Source: Candidatus Sodalis endolongispinus (GTDB taxonomy: Bacteria > Pseudomonadota > Gammaproteobacteria > Enterobacterales > Enterobacteriaceae). Taken from it: 64,000 bases of DNA. Positions 38,137 through 48,253 of this stretch are shown in pieces; position 1 is the first letter of the stretch, and each line of letters starts with the position of its first letter. A program made the translations under genes and the position numbers. The stretch spans positions 1,612,001 to 1,676,000 of the forward strand of contig NZ_JAFJYC010000001.1 in NCBI RefSeq assembly GCF_018777395.1, written 5' to 3'. The notes under the pieces are model-generated. The model did no database searches, was not told the DNA's origin, and saw only the letters and a program-made list of their open reading frames with translations.

Positions 38137-40431
38137 ATGGCGATTAGACGTTTTCCCCAACTGGCGCATTGGGGGGCTTTCACTGCGGTGGTGGAGGAGG
38201 GGAAATTAGTCCGCTGTGAGCCGTTTAAACATGACCCGCATCCTTCAATGATGCTGGCGTCTGTAGCGCCGATGCTTTATTCCGATAAGCGCATCCGCAA
38301 GCCGGCGGTGCGGCGCTCCTGGCTGGCGGCGCGGGAAAACAGCGATCGCGACTTGCGCGGCCGGGACGATTTCGTCGAAATAGCATGGGATCGCGCGCTG
38401 GATCTCATTGCACAGGAGAACCGCCGGGTCCGCGATCGATTCGGCGCCGAAGGGATCTTTACCGGTTCCTATGGCTGGTCCTCCGCTGGCCGGGTTCATC
38501 ACGCCCGCTCGCTGGTGCGACGTTTTCATTTTGCCGGCGGCGGCGCGGTGGATCAGGCCGGTAATTATAGCTGGGGGGCGGCCCAATTCTTCTTACCGCA
38601 TATTATCGGCAGTTACAGTCCTTTAACCGGTAGAGTAACCAGTTGGCCAAGCATCATTGCCCACTGCGGATTATTCATCGCTTTCGGCGGGCTGGCGCTG
38701 AAAAACGCCCAGGTGTCCTCCGGTGGCGCTGGCGAGCACTCGCTTCAATCCTGGCTGGAGCAGCTGGCCGCGAAAGGCACGCCCGTTATCAATATCAGCC
38801 CGACGCGGGATGACTGTCCGGCTTTTCTCAAGGCGGAATGGATCCCTATCCGGCCCAATACCGATACGGCGCTGATGTTGGCGCTGGCTTGGGAAATCCT
38901 GCAACAGGGTGCCCAGGACGAGGTATTTTTAGCGCGATACTGCGTTGGTTGGCCGCAATTGGCGGCCTATCTGCGCGGGGAACGCGACGGCATTGCCAAA
39001 ACGCCGCACTGGGCCAGCGCGATCACCGGCATCCCCGCCGGTCGCATTCGACTGCTGGCGCAGAAGTTAATGGCGGCGCCGCGCAGCATGATGACCTGTG
39101 CCTATGCCCTTCAGCGCGCCCATCGCGGCGAGCAGCCCTACTGGATGGTGATTGCGCTGGCGGCGATGCTCGGCCAAATAGGCCTGCCGGGAGGCGGTTT
39201 CGCCTTTGGTCACGGCTCGATGAATGGCGTGGGTAATCCGCGGCTGTACGCCCTGGCGCCCAGTTTACCGCTGGGTGTCAATCCCGCCGCCGATCTGAGC
39301 ATTCCGGTGGCGCGTATTGCCGATATGTTGTTAGATCCCGGCGGCGAATACAGTTTTCAGGGGCAGCAGAGACGCTATCCCACCGTCGACATGATTTACT
39401 GGGCCGGCGGTAACCCATTTCATCATCATCAGCAACTAAATCGGTTGTTGGCGGGCTGGCGCAAGCCGGCCACCGTGGTGGTGCAGGATATTTGGTGGAC
39501 GCCGGCCGCCAAGCTGGCCGATATCGTGCTGCCGGTGACCACCTCGCTGGAGCGTAATGATATCGGCGGTTCATCACGCGATCGTTATGTGTTGGCTATG
39601 CAGCAGGCGGTCGCGCCCCAGCATCAGGCGCGCAATGACTTTGCTATTTTCGCCGATTTATCAGAGCGTCTGGGTTATCGGGAAGCGTTTACCGGCGGGC
39701 GCGACGAGCGCGGCTGGATCGAGACACTCTATCAGCAAAGCGCCGCATCCCATGCCGCCGCCGGCCACCGCTGGCCGCCCTTCGACCAGTTTTGGCGCCA
39801 AGGCTACCTGGAAGTGCCCGCGCCCGCTGAGGACTTTGTCTTCATGGCGGCTTTTCGCCGGGATCCCCTGCGGCATCCGTTGCAAACTCCGAGCAGCCGC
39901 ATCGAGCTTTTCAGCCAAACCATTGCCGGCTTCGCTTACGCGGATTTCTGGCCGCTGCCGGAATGGCGCCCGCCGGCGGAATGGTTGGGCGATGTCCGGG
40001 CGACACGCTATCCGTTACATCTTATCACCGTGCAGCCTCACGACCGGCTACACAGTCAGCTGGATCCGGCGCCGCTGGCGCAGGCCAATAAGACCGTCGG
40101 CCGTGAGACGCTGTATCTGCATCCGCAGGATGCCGCACGGCGCGGCATTGCCGACGGCGAACAGGTCAGAGTGTACAACGATCGTGGCCGTTTGCTGGCG
40201 GGGGCCAAATTAAGCGATGGGGTAACGCCTGGGGTTATCGTGATGGCGCCCGGCGCCTGGTTTACGCCAACCTGGCAGGAAGACGGTTCGCCCGCCACGG
40301 AGCAGGCCGGCAATCCCAACGTTTTGACGCTGGATATCGGCACCTCGCCGCTGACCCAGGGCCCGAACGCCATGAGCTGTCTGGTGGAAGTGATCCGCTG
40401 TCCGCCAACGGCGGCGCCGGTCGCAGGGTAA
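38137..40431 (+). CDS. bisC: BisC-type biotin/methionine sulfoxide reductase
   Basis: Cytoplasmic molybdopterin (bis-MGD) enzyme of the DMSO reductase family that reduces biotin sulfoxide and, in E. coli, free methionine-S-sulfoxide. Start ATG 38137 (MAIRRFPQLAHWGAFTA) has AGAGAGCAGGG upstream; 764 aa. There is no Tat signal and no N-terminal Fe-S cysteines, as in BisC. Family phrases: IFTGSYGWSSAGRVHHA, GNYSWGAAQ (Mo-ligand Ser position), WWAGG-like IYWAGGNPFHHHQQLNRL, WWTPAAKLADIVLPVTT, ERNDI, HRLHSQLD and the C-terminal MGD phrase GVIVMAPGAWF. Not present between galR and aas in E. coli, so relocated or acquired. Its link to methionine fits the MetJ-controlled importer kept in this window. 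Confidence 0.85.
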   Translation: MAIRRFPQLAHWGAFTAVVEEGKLVRCEPFKHDPHPSMMLASVAPMLYSDKRIRKPAVRRSWLAARENSDRDLRGRDDFVEIAWDRALDLIAQENRRVRDRFGAEGIFTGSYGWSSAGRVHHARSLVRRFHFAGGGAVDQAGNYSWGAAQFFLPHIIGSYSPLTGRVTSWPSIIAHCGLFIAFGGLALKNAQVSSGGAGEHSLQSWLEQLAAKGTPVINISPTRDDCPAFLKAEWIPIRPNTDTALMLALAWEILQQGAQDEVFLARYCVGWPQLAAYLRGERDGIAKTPHWASAITGIPAGRIRLLAQKLMAAPRSMMTCAYALQRAHRGEQPYWMVIALAAMLGQIGLPGGGFAFGHGSMNGVGNPRLYALAPSLPLGVNPAADLSIPVARIADMLLDPGGEYSFQGQQRRYPTVDMIYWAGGNPFHHHQQLNRLLAGWRKPATVVVQDIWWTPAAKLADIVLPVTTSLERNDIGGSSRDRYVLAMQQAVAPQHQARNDFAIFADLSERLGYREAFTGGRDERGWIETLYQQSAASHAAAGHRWPPFDQFWRQGYLEVPAPAEDFVFMAAFRRDPLRHPLQTPSSRIELFSQTIAGFAYADFWPLPEWRPPAEWLGDVRATRYPLHLITVQPHDRLHSQLDPAPLAQANKTVGRETLYLHPQDAARRGIADGEQVRVYNDRGRLLAGAKLSDGVTPGVIVMAPGAWFTPTWQEDGSPATEQAGNPNVLTLDIGTSPLTQGPNAMSCLVEVIRCPPTAAPVAG

Positions 40432-40563
40432 TGAAGAGTTAATGCCGGATAACAGCCCGTGCCCTTCACCCCTGACCTCGGGGCCAAATGCCCAGCGTTG
40501 TCGGGCGGCGCCGGTCGCAGGGTAATGACCTGCTGGTGCCGGTTATCGGCACCTCGCCGCTGA
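40335..40563. repeat. duplicated bisC 3'-end segments
   Basis: Two short segments of the bisC 3' end recur just after the gene. A 25-mer at 40410-40434, including the stop codon (GGCGGCGCCGGTCGCAGGGT then AATGA), returns at 40504-40528. A 20-mer TATCGGCACCTCGCCGCTGA at 40335-40354 returns at 40544-40563. The order is swapped, so this is not a simple tandem copy. Confidence 0.75.
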
Positions 40564-40687
40564 TCTCGGCCCTTGCCGGCGAGATGTTTATAACCTTGGG
40601 GCAATTTTTACAGTTGGTTTCACTTCGAGCGGTTATCTTGCGATTGTTCGGTGGTGATGTCTTGCCGGGGGCATTAGAGTGTGTACT

Positions 40688-40779
40688 CCCAGAGGTATTG
40701 ATTGGTGAGAAATCAACATACTCTGTATGTTGAAACCATTTCAGTTGCACCAACCTACGCGTCCGCGTAGGTTTTTTTT
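40688..40779 (+). ncRNA. omrA: OmrA/OmrB-type small RNA
   Basis: 92-nt RNA at the same place as the E. coli omrA-omrB pair (between aas and galR). The 5' seed CCCAGAGGTATTGATTGGTG matches the conserved OmrA/OmrB start. The variable middle AATCAACATACTCTGTATGT can form a hairpin. GCACCAACCTACGCGTCCGC leads into the terminator stem CCTACGCG-TC-CGCGTAGG, followed by eight T. A -10-like TAGAGT (40675-40680) lies 7 nt before the start, and the A/T-rich TTTTTACAGTTGGTTTCACT at about 40605-40624 is a possible OmpR site. In E. coli these RNAs, induced by EnvZ-OmpR, pair with mRNAs of outer-membrane proteins and csgD through Hfq. Only one copy is present here. Confidence 0.9.
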
Positions 40780-40913
40780 GCCTGCAGTTTCCCTTTATTG
40801 CCTCCCTTGCGCCGGAAACGCGCTTTCTCCGCGCTGGTCTGCTAGTATTCCTGCCGCCGATGATAACGTTTACGTTCCGCGATCACGCGTGACCTTCGCC
40901 GGGGAAAAAACCT

Positions 40914-41618
40914 ATGCCTGTCATTAATGAATATAATCAACCGATCGGCGCCGCACTGACCGATTGGCAACCCTGCCCTACGCCGCCTCGCAAGGTTCTG
41001 ACCGGACGTAGCTGCCGGCTGGAGCCGCTGGCGGCGGCGCATTTTGATGCCTTATACGACGCCTGGGCGCAGGCGGAAGACGGCCGCGACTGGACCTATC
41101 TGGCGGTGGCGCGTCCCGCAAGCCGGCAGGCATGCCGGGCTTGGTTGACGACGCTGACCGCGAGCGAGGATCCGCTGTTTTTCACAGTAGTGGACCGTGC
41201 TCAAGCACAGGCGGTGGGAACGGTGGCGTTAATGCGCCTCAGTCCGGCGAACGGCGTAGCGGAAATTGGTTGGGTGAATTGGTCGCGGGCAATGCGGCGC
41301 TCGCGTCTGGGCACTGAGGCTATCTCGCTATTGCTGGGTTATTTGTTCGATACCCTCGGCTACCGACGCTGCGAATGGAAATGCGATAGCCTCAATGCAC
41401 CGTCGCGCGAGGCCGCAAGCCGGCTGGGGTTTCACTATGAAGATACGTTCCGTCAGGCTGTCGTCACCAAGGGCCGCAACAGCGATACCAGCTGGTTTGC
41501 CATTGTCAACCCGGACTGGCCTGCGCTGCGTGCCGCCTACGACGCCTGGCTGGCGGACGAGAATATCGATGCCGACGGCGGACAGCGGCGCGCATTGAGC
41601 GAATTCATGCCGCGCTGA
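40914..41618 (+). CDS. RimJ/RimL-type GNAT acetyltransferase
   Basis: 234 aa with the GNAT fold of the RimJ/RimL subgroup: substrate-side LTGRSCRLEPLAAAHFDALY, EIGWVNWSRAMRRSRLGTEA (motif A; RxxRxGTEA in place of the usual Q/R-x-x-G-x-G), YRRCEWKCDSLNAPSREAAS and RLGFHYEDTFRQAVVTKGRN. The group acetylates protein N termini, amino acids or small molecules; the target is not predictable. ATG 40914 is preceded by CCGGGGAA. It starts 134 nt after the sRNA terminator. Intact. Confidence 0.85.
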   Translation: MPVINEYNQPIGAALTDWQPCPTPPRKVLTGRSCRLEPLAAAHFDALYDAWAQAEDGRDWTYLAVARPASRQACRAWLTTLTASEDPLFFTVVDRAQAQAVGTVALMRLSPANGVAEIGWVNWSRAMRRSRLGTEAISLLLGYLFDTLGYRRCEWKCDSLNAPSREAASRLGFHYEDTFRQAVVTKGRNSDTSWFAIVNPDWPALRAAYDAWLADENIDADGGQRRALSEFMPR

Positions 41619-41791
41619 GGTCGACCGCGTTGCGCCGTCAGCGTGACGAACCTTTAACCTGCTAAGATTAATCGACATAATGATGGGGTCGGGACGTTTG
41701 TCAGCCGGCGGGCGAATCGCTCCCCGCGGGCGTGTTGCCCGCTGGCGTGATGATGCCGGGCCTCACCCGCAGAGATACATAAGGAGATGGC

Positions 41792-43931
41792 ATGCTTTTT
41801 AAGGTTTTGCGTCTGCTGTTCAGATTGATGTACCGGGTCGAAATCAGAGGTGATACCCGCCTGTTGACGCAACCCCTGGTCATGTTGACCCCTAACCATG
41901 TCTCGTTTCTTGATGGCATTTTGTTGGCGGTTTTTTTACCGGTTAAGCCGGTGTTCGCCATTTATACCACGCTGGACGACGCCTGGTTTATGCCGATTAC
42001 CCGGCGATATGCCGATATTATCTCGCTTAACGCTACGCGGCCGCACAGCATCAAGCAACTGATCAAGGCCGTCGGCCAGGGTCGGCCGGTGGTGGTATTT
42101 CCAGAGGGCAGGCTGACCGTCACCGGCGCGCTGATGAAGGTGTATGACGGCGCGGTATTCGTCGCGGCGCGCGCCGATGCGCTGGTAGTGCCGATGTGGA
42201 TCGATGGTCCTGAAGCTACCCCGTTTAGCCGCATGGGCGGCGTGTTTCGTCGCCGTTGGTTTCCCAAAATTACTCTGACTCTGCTGGCGCCGACGCCGCT
42301 ACCGATGCCGGAAGGCCGCCGCGCCGCCGGCGAACGGCTGCGGACGATTATGATGAATGCGCGCATGGCCTCGCGCCCTGCGATGACGTTGTATGACGGC
42401 TTACTGCAGGCCATGCGTCGCTATGGCGACAGCAAGCCGTGCATCACCGACATGGCGCTGAAGACCGACAGTTATCACGATCTGCTGAAAAAAGTTTGGG
42501 GGTTAGCCGTATTCTGCAGCGTCTGACCGCGCCGGGTGAACATGTGGGTTTTTTGCTGCCGAATTCCACCATCACCGCCGCCGCCATTATTGGCGCGCTG
42601 CTACGCGCCCGAGTGCCGGCCATGCTGAATTACACCGCCGGCGCCGGTGCGCTGAACCATGCGGTGGACGCCGCCGGGCTGAAAATCATTGTCAGCTCGC
42701 GTCAGTTTCTCGACAAAGCGCGTCTGACCGAACTTCCCACTCAGGTGGCCGGCGCCCGCTGGGTGTTTCTTGAAGATTTGCGCTCCAGCCTTACTCTTTC
42801 CGACAAGCTGTGGACTCTGTGCCACTTGCTGGCGCCGGCGCGGGCCGCGCTTATGCAGCGCCCAGACGACAGCGCGCTTATCCTGTTCACCTCCGGGTCT
42901 GAAGGCACGCCGAAGGCGGTGTGGTGCACTCCCATCGCAGCATCATGGCGAATATCGAACAGATCCGCACCGTGGCCGATTTCACGCCGAAGGATAAGTT
43001 TATGTCGGCGCTGCCGCTGTTACATGCCTTCGGCCTGACGGTGGGGCTGTTTACGCCGTTGATGACCGGCGCCCAGGTACTGTTGTATCCCAGCCCGCTG
43101 CATTACCGGGTCATCCCCGAGCTGGTGTATGACCAGAACTGTACCGTGCTGTTCGGCACCTCGACTTTCCTCTGCCATTACGCGCGTTTTGCCCACCCGT
43201 ACGATTTCGCCCGCCTGCGTTATGTGGTCGCGGGGGCGGAGAAACTGTCCGATGCCACCCGCGAGCTGTGGCAGGATCGCTTCGGCCTGCGCATTCTGGA
43301 GGGCTACGGCGTCACCGAATGCGCGCCGGTGGTGGCGATAAATGTCCCGATGGCGGCGAAGCCGCACACCGTCGGCCAGATCCTGCCCGGTATGGACGCC
43401 AGGCTTATGGCGGTGGAGGGAATAGAACACGGCGGACGGCTTCAGCTGCGCGGGCCGAATATTATGAAAGGCTATCTGCGCGTCGGCAGCGGCGGCGCGC
43501 TGGAGCCGCCCGCCGCACAGAACGCCGACGGCCAGAGCGAATCTGGCTGGTATGACACCGGCGATATCGTCACGCTGGATGAGCAGGGGTTCTGTACCAT
43601 TCAAGGGCGGGTGAAACGTTTCGCGAAACTGGCGGGGGAAATGGTCTCACTGGAAAGCGTCGAGCAGTTGGCACTCGGCGTTTCGCCGGACGCGCAACAC
43701 GGCGCGACCACCCGCAGCGATAACGCGCGCGGTGAGGGATTGGTGCTCTTCACCACCGATCCAGACCTAACGCGGGACAGACTCTTGCAGCAGGCGCGTA
43801 AACAGGGCGCAGCAGAAATCACCGTGCCGCGCGATATCCGTCACATCGAGACGCTACCGCTACTGGGCAGCGGTAAACCGGATTATGTCACCCTCGGTGA
43901 AATGGCGGCTGCGCCGGAGTCTGATGTATGA
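41792..43931 (+). pseudogene. aas: aas, two frameshifts
   Basis: Aas is the inner-membrane 2-acylglycerophosphoethanolamine acyltransferase/acyl-ACP synthetase that reacylates lysophospholipids. The acyltransferase domain is intact to about residue 235, with the HX4D motif NHVSFLD (His36, Asp41) and VFPEGRLT. At 42488-42493 a run of six A, one short of the expected seven, shifts the frame after DLLKK. The synthetase domain then runs [19 protein letters not shown] to TSGSEGTPK, shifts again near 42915, and resumes [16 protein letters not shown] to the end ([21 protein letters not shown] carries the A7-type motif). A free-standing 5' acyltransferase fragment of 244 aa could be made. Normal full length is ~719 aa. 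Confidence 0.9.
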
Positions 43932-45116
43932 CGCCGCCGCACGCCGGGTCGCCCGCAGGCGCGCTGTGGTCACGCTCGATGATGGCGGTGATGGTGGCGC
44001 AGTTCTTCTCGGCGTTCGGGGATAATGCGCTGCTGTTCGCCACATTGGCGTTGATGAAAACGTTACAGTACCCAGACTGGAGTCAGCCGATCCTGCAAAT
44101 GCTCTTTGTGGGCGCCTATATCGTGCTGGCGCCTTTCGTCGGACATTATGCCGATGGTTTTCCCAAAGGCCGCGTCATGATGGCGGCCAACGGCGTGAAG
44201 CTGGCCGGTACGCTGCTTATCTGTTTTGGCGGCGCTCCGTTTTTGGGCTATTGCCTGGTCGGCGTCGGCGCCGCCGCCTATTCCCCGGCCAAATACGGCA
44301 TTCTCGGCGAGCTGACCACCGGTGACCAACTGGTGCGGGCTAATGGTATGATGGAAGGCTCCAAGATTGCCGCCATTCTCATGGGATCGGTGGCCGGCGG
44401 CGTGCTGGCGGTGTGCGCGCTGACCTATGCACTGGCGATGGTCGCTAACGTGTTTATTCCCCGTTTGGCGGCGGCACGGGCTGATGCTGACCATCGGCCG
44501 CTGGCGATGCTGCGCGCATTTTACGGCCACTGTCGTAGTCTGGGACGGGACGGTCAGACGCGTTTCGCCATTATCGGCACCAGCTTGTTTTGGGGCGCGG
44601 GTGTCACGCTGCGTTTTTTGCTGGTGCTTTGGGTGCCGGTGGCGTTAGGCATCAGCGATAATACGACCCCGACCACGTTGAATGCCATGGTGGCGGTGGG
44701 CATCGTTTTTGGCGCCGCCGCTGACGCCCGGTTTATCCGGCTGGAAACGGTGCGCCGCTGTATGCCGGCGGGCGTCTTATTGGGCGCCGCCGTGGTAGTG
44801 TTCAGCGTGCAGCATCACCTGCTGCACGCCTACGGGCTGCTGGCCCTCATCGGTATGCTGGGGGGTTTCTTCATCGTACCGCTCAATGCCTTGTTACAAC
44901 ACCGTGGGCAGCAGTGTCGGCGCCGGCAACGCCATCACCGTGCAGAATTTTGCCGAGAACATCGCCATGCTGCTGATGTTGGGTCTGTATACGCTGGTGG
45001 TGTCGTTACAGGTGACGGCGGCGGCGATCGGAGTGGGTTTTGGTCTGTTGTTCGCGCTGGCGATTGCGGTGCTCTGGTGGTTCAGACGTGGGAACTGTCG
45101 CGACGGCGGGCGTTAG
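43928..45116 (+). pseudogene. lplT: lplT, frameshift in last third
   Basis: LplT flips lysophospholipids across the inner membrane for Aas. ATG 43928 overlaps the aas stop, as in E. coli. Residues 1 to ~322 are good: [53 protein letters not shown] and [11 protein letters not shown]. Near 44893 the frame shifts; the remaining helices continue as [30 protein letters not shown] to 45116. The last two or three membrane helices are therefore lost. With Aas also broken, the whole lysophospholipid-repair route is gone. Confidence 0.88.
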
Positions 45117-45235
45117 TCCCGGCAGCCGCGCCTGCTGCCTGCGCGCTGATGGTACGCGCGTTGGCGTATGCCTTAAAACTCGCCCACATGGATGGGCGTG
45201 AGCGCCGCCCTGTACTTCCAGCTTGCGCACCGGCC

Positions 45236-46272
45236 TTAGGGCGCTGGAAACGTGTGGCGGTGGTGGATCTCTTCCAGCGATGCCAGGAGCGTCTCGTCGA
45301 GATCCAACGTCAGGCTGTCGAGATTGCTCTGTAACTGCTCAAGGGTGGTCGCGCCAAGCAGCGTCGACGCGACGAACGGCTGCCGGCGGACGAACGCCAG
45401 CACCATCTGCGCGGTATCCAGCCCGTGGCGCTGTGCGCCAGGGCGACATACTCGGCGATAGCCTCCTGGGTATGCGGGGCGCTGTAACGGGTAAAACGGC
45501 TAAACAGCGTATTGCGTGCGCCGGCAGGGCGTGCGCCATGCAGATATTTACCGGTCAGGGTACCAAACGCCAGGCTGGAGTAGGCCAAAAGCTCCAGCAC
45601 CTCAAATTGGTTTATCTCCGCCATTCCCACCTCAAAACTGCGGTTCAGCAAACTGTAAGGGTTTTGCACCGTGACAATGCGCGGCAGCCCGTGCTTCTCC
45701 GCTAATTGCAGGTAGCGCATCGCCCCCCAAGGGGTTTCATTGGAGATGCCGATATAGCGGATTTTCCCGGCGCGAACCTGCTCGTTCAGGGCGTCCAGCG
45801 TTTCCAGCAGCGTCACCGGCAGTTTCTCGTCGGTATAGCGATAACCCAACTTGCCAAAGCAGTTAGTGCTGCGTTGCGGCCAATGTACCTGATAGAGGTC
45901 GAGATAATCGGTATTCAAGCGCTGCAGGCTATCTTCCAGCGCCTGACGGATATTTTTGCGATCCAATATTTGCTGGGGACGAATTTCATTATCGTTGCCG
46001 CGGGCCGGACCAGCTACTTTACTGGCCAGGACAATTTTTTCGCGCTGGCCATGGCGTTTCAGCCAGCTACCAATATAGCGCTCCGTCAACCACTGGGTTT
46101 CAGGACGCGGCGGCACCGGGTACATTTCCGCGGTGTCGATGAGCTTGACGCCCTTGGCGAGAGCGAGCTGGGCATGCGCTTGCGCTTCGCTGTTTTGCTC
46201 CCCGAAAGTCATGGTGCCCAGACCGAGCACGCTGACTTCCAGAGAACTATGGGGAATACGGTGATAAAGCAT
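45236..46272 (-). pseudogene. tas: tas, frameshifted aldo-keto reductase
   Basis: Tas is an NADP-dependent aldo-keto reductase of unclear physiological role (a multicopy suppressor of tyrosine auxotrophy in E. coli). Start ATG 46272 (MLYHRIPHSSLEVSVLGLGT); a longer frame to 46317 is not homologous. Catalytic Asp and Tyr in LIDTAEMYPVPPRPET, Lys in LASKVAGP, His in YQVHWPQRS. Near 45435 the frame shifts (after EYVALAH). The normal C terminus (...RRQPFVASTLLGATT..., ending TFPAP) is in another frame and stops at TAA 45236-45238. Loses the cofactor-binding tail. Confidence 0.87.
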
Positions 46273-46397
46273 CGGGGCAGGTTCCTCAGTGACGTAAACG
46301 TACAGGCGTGATCGCACCGCCTTGACTGACTATAGCCAAGTCATGGCGGGTGGAGAAGGGGGAAATTAAGCCAGCGACGCGTTGCGGGACGCGGGGA

Positions 46398-46622
46398 TCA
46401 TCGTTCGATGATCTGCGAAACATCGTTGCCGTTGATTTGCCTTTCGTTGCCGCGTTCGTCGGTATAGCGAATGAGACCGGTGGTTTTGTCGATTTCGGGT
46501 TTGCCATCGGTCAATATCATCTGGCCGTCTTTGGTCGCCATGACGTAATCGCTGGTGCAGCCGGTAAGCAGTACGACGCCGAAGAGTGCCGGCATCAGCA
46601 GACAAAGTGTTCTCATTATCAT
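46398..46622 (-). CDS. ygdR: YgdR-family lipoprotein (DUF903)
   Basis: 74 aa outer- or inner-membrane lipoprotein with signal sequence and lipobox LTGC (Cys22). The mature domain [27 protein letters not shown] and [11 protein letters not shown] is almost that of E. coli YgdR/YgdI, a small SH3-like fold of unknown role. A GGATGG sequence precedes the start. Order tas-ygdR-ygdQ as in E. coli. Intact. Confidence 0.92.
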   Translation of the reverse strand: MIMRTLCLLMPALFGVVLLTGCTSDYVMATKDGQMILTDGKPEIDKTTGLIRYTDERGNERQINGNDVSQIIER

Positions 46623-46735
46623 TATCCATCCATTAAATTACCTAGATTGTTAACAATATAGGCAAAAAACACCGGCTTCAATAGCACTGAAAATGAAAAT
46701 TACCGCGCCACCCGCTCTGGCGCGGCGCGCAAAGG

Positions 46736-47483
46736 TCAGGCATCAGGCCCGGATGCCCGCTCCGCCGCTTTTTTGTTGCGCAAAAGATTCAGGGTTTCCA
46801 CTGCCAGCGAGAAAAACATGGCGAAATAAATATAGCCTTTTGGCACCTCTATAGCCGCACTTTCCATAATCAGCGCGCCGCCAACCAAAATCAGAAACGC
46901 CAGCGCCAGCATCTTGACCGACGGGTGTCTGTCGACGAATTCGCCTATCTGCCGGGCAGCGAACAGCATTATCGCCACCGCGATAATGACCGCCGCCATC
47001 ATGATAAACAAATGGGAGGAGAGGCAGACTGCGGTGATGAGCGAGTCCAGGCTTAAAATAATGTCCAGCATCATGATTTGGGTTATGGCGCCGAGATAGG
47101 ATTGTACCGTGCTGCCTTCGCCATCGGCGCCGACATGAAACGATTCCAGTATTTCCCGACACGATTTCCAGATCAGAAAAATGCCGCCGAAAAACAAAAT
47201 CAAATCCCGGGCGGAGACCGGATGACCCAGACCGGATGACCCAGCAGGTAAAACAACGTTTTGACCAGATGGCTGACCCAGGCGATAGCCGCCAGTAGGC
47301 CGAGGCGCATCACCATCGCGCCGAACAGACCCAGGCGGCGGGCGCTGCTTTGCTGTGAGGGGGGAGTTTGGCGACGACCACGGACAGGAAAACGATATTA
47401 TCAATACCCAGGACAATTCCCAGGAGGGTCAAGGTTCCTAACGCCAGCCATGCGTTTGGATCGGCAATCAAATTAAATAATAC
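46736..47483 (-). pseudogene. ygdQ: ygdQ, TerC-family membrane protein, broken
   Basis: YgdQ is a multi-pass membrane protein of the TerC family, thought to move metal ions. The N-terminal part reads VLFNLIADPNAWLALGTLTL, LGIVLGIDNIVFLSVVVAKL with the metal-site Asp in GIDNI, but GTA stands where ATG is expected. The frame then shifts near 47370 and again at a 14-bp tandem duplication (ACCGGATGACCCAG at 47217-47230 and 47231-47244). The C-terminal half (ISARDL-like VSARDLILFFGGIFLIWKSC, LDIILSLDSLITAV, DRHPSVKMLALAFLILVGGA) is intact. Not functional as it stands. Confidence 0.85.
47217..47244. repeat. 14-bp tandem duplication inside ygdQ
   Basis: ACCGGATGACCCAG occurs at 47217-47230 and again at 47231-47244. 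Fourteen extra bases shift the ygdQ frame; a replication-slippage event is the simplest explanation. Confidence 0.85.
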
Positions 47484-47557
47484 ACATATTCACCTAAACG
47501 AAACATAAACGATAATTATACGCGGTGTTGTCGGTGGGCTGGCAAGCGAAAACGCGG

Positions 47558-48253
47558 TTATAACAGGAAATGTCGCGCCAGTAGCTGCGCGGTGAAGTTT
47601 TTTTTCAGGTAAAAACCGCGCGGCAGCGTCAGAATAGGCTGACCAAATTCACCGACGGCGGCGGTCAGGGCCCGACTATTGGCGGCCTTAGGCCGTAATT
47701 GCAGTACCTCACCGTGGCGGGCGGTGATCCGTTCCACTTTTCCCAACACGATAAGGTCCATTAATTCTTCCCAGTCGCGCCGCAGCTGCTGCTCTTCTTC
47801 AGGGTCAGGGCTCCACAACAGCGGCGCGCCAATACGGCGGTGCGCTAGCGGAATTGTCCGTTGGCCTTCAACCGGGATCCAGAGCACCCGCGCCAATTTA
47901 TAGCGCACATGGCTGGTTTCCCAGGTCACGCCGCTATTGCCGGTCAACGGCGCCACGCAGACAAATGTGGTTTCCAACGGCCGTCCGCTGGCGTCTACCG
48001 GAATAGTTTTCAGCTCGACGCCGATTGCGGCAAAATCCTGCTCGGGCTTACTGCCGGCGCTGGCGCCGAGATAGCGCTCCAGCAGTACGCCAGTCCACCC
48101 TTTATCGCGCTTGAGGTCGGCGGGCATCGGCAGGCCGGCCTGGGCAGATAATTCGTTTAGCGTATATCCCGCCAGCGCATCGGCGCGGCGCAACAGTTCC
48201 CTTTCATCGGCGGGCAGTCCGTGTGGAAGGGAAAGTGGCATCAGGCTATTCAT
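47558..48253 (-). CDS. mutH: DNA mismatch repair endonuclease MutH
   Basis: Nicks the unmethylated strand at hemimethylated GATC when activated by MutL. ATG 48253 has AGGA 7-8 nt upstream and gives 231 aa (E. coli 229); an ATG at 48286 would add an unsupported 11 residues. The catalytic residues Asp73, Glu80 and Lys82 lie in [53 protein letters not shown] and the C-terminal [18 protein letters not shown] are conserved. Intact, implying dam-directed repair is still possible. Confidence 0.96.
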   Translation of the reverse strand: MNSLMPLSLPHGLPADERELLRRADALAGYTLNELSAQAGLPMPADLKRDKGWTGVLLERYLGASAGSKPEQDFAAIGVELKTIPVDASGRPLETTFVCVAPLTGNSGVTWETSHVRYKLARVLWIPVEGQRTIPLAHRRIGAPLLWSPDPEEEQQLRRDWEELMDLIVLGKVERITARHGEVLQLRPKAANSRALTAAVGEFGQPILTLPRGFYLKKNFTAQLLARHFLL

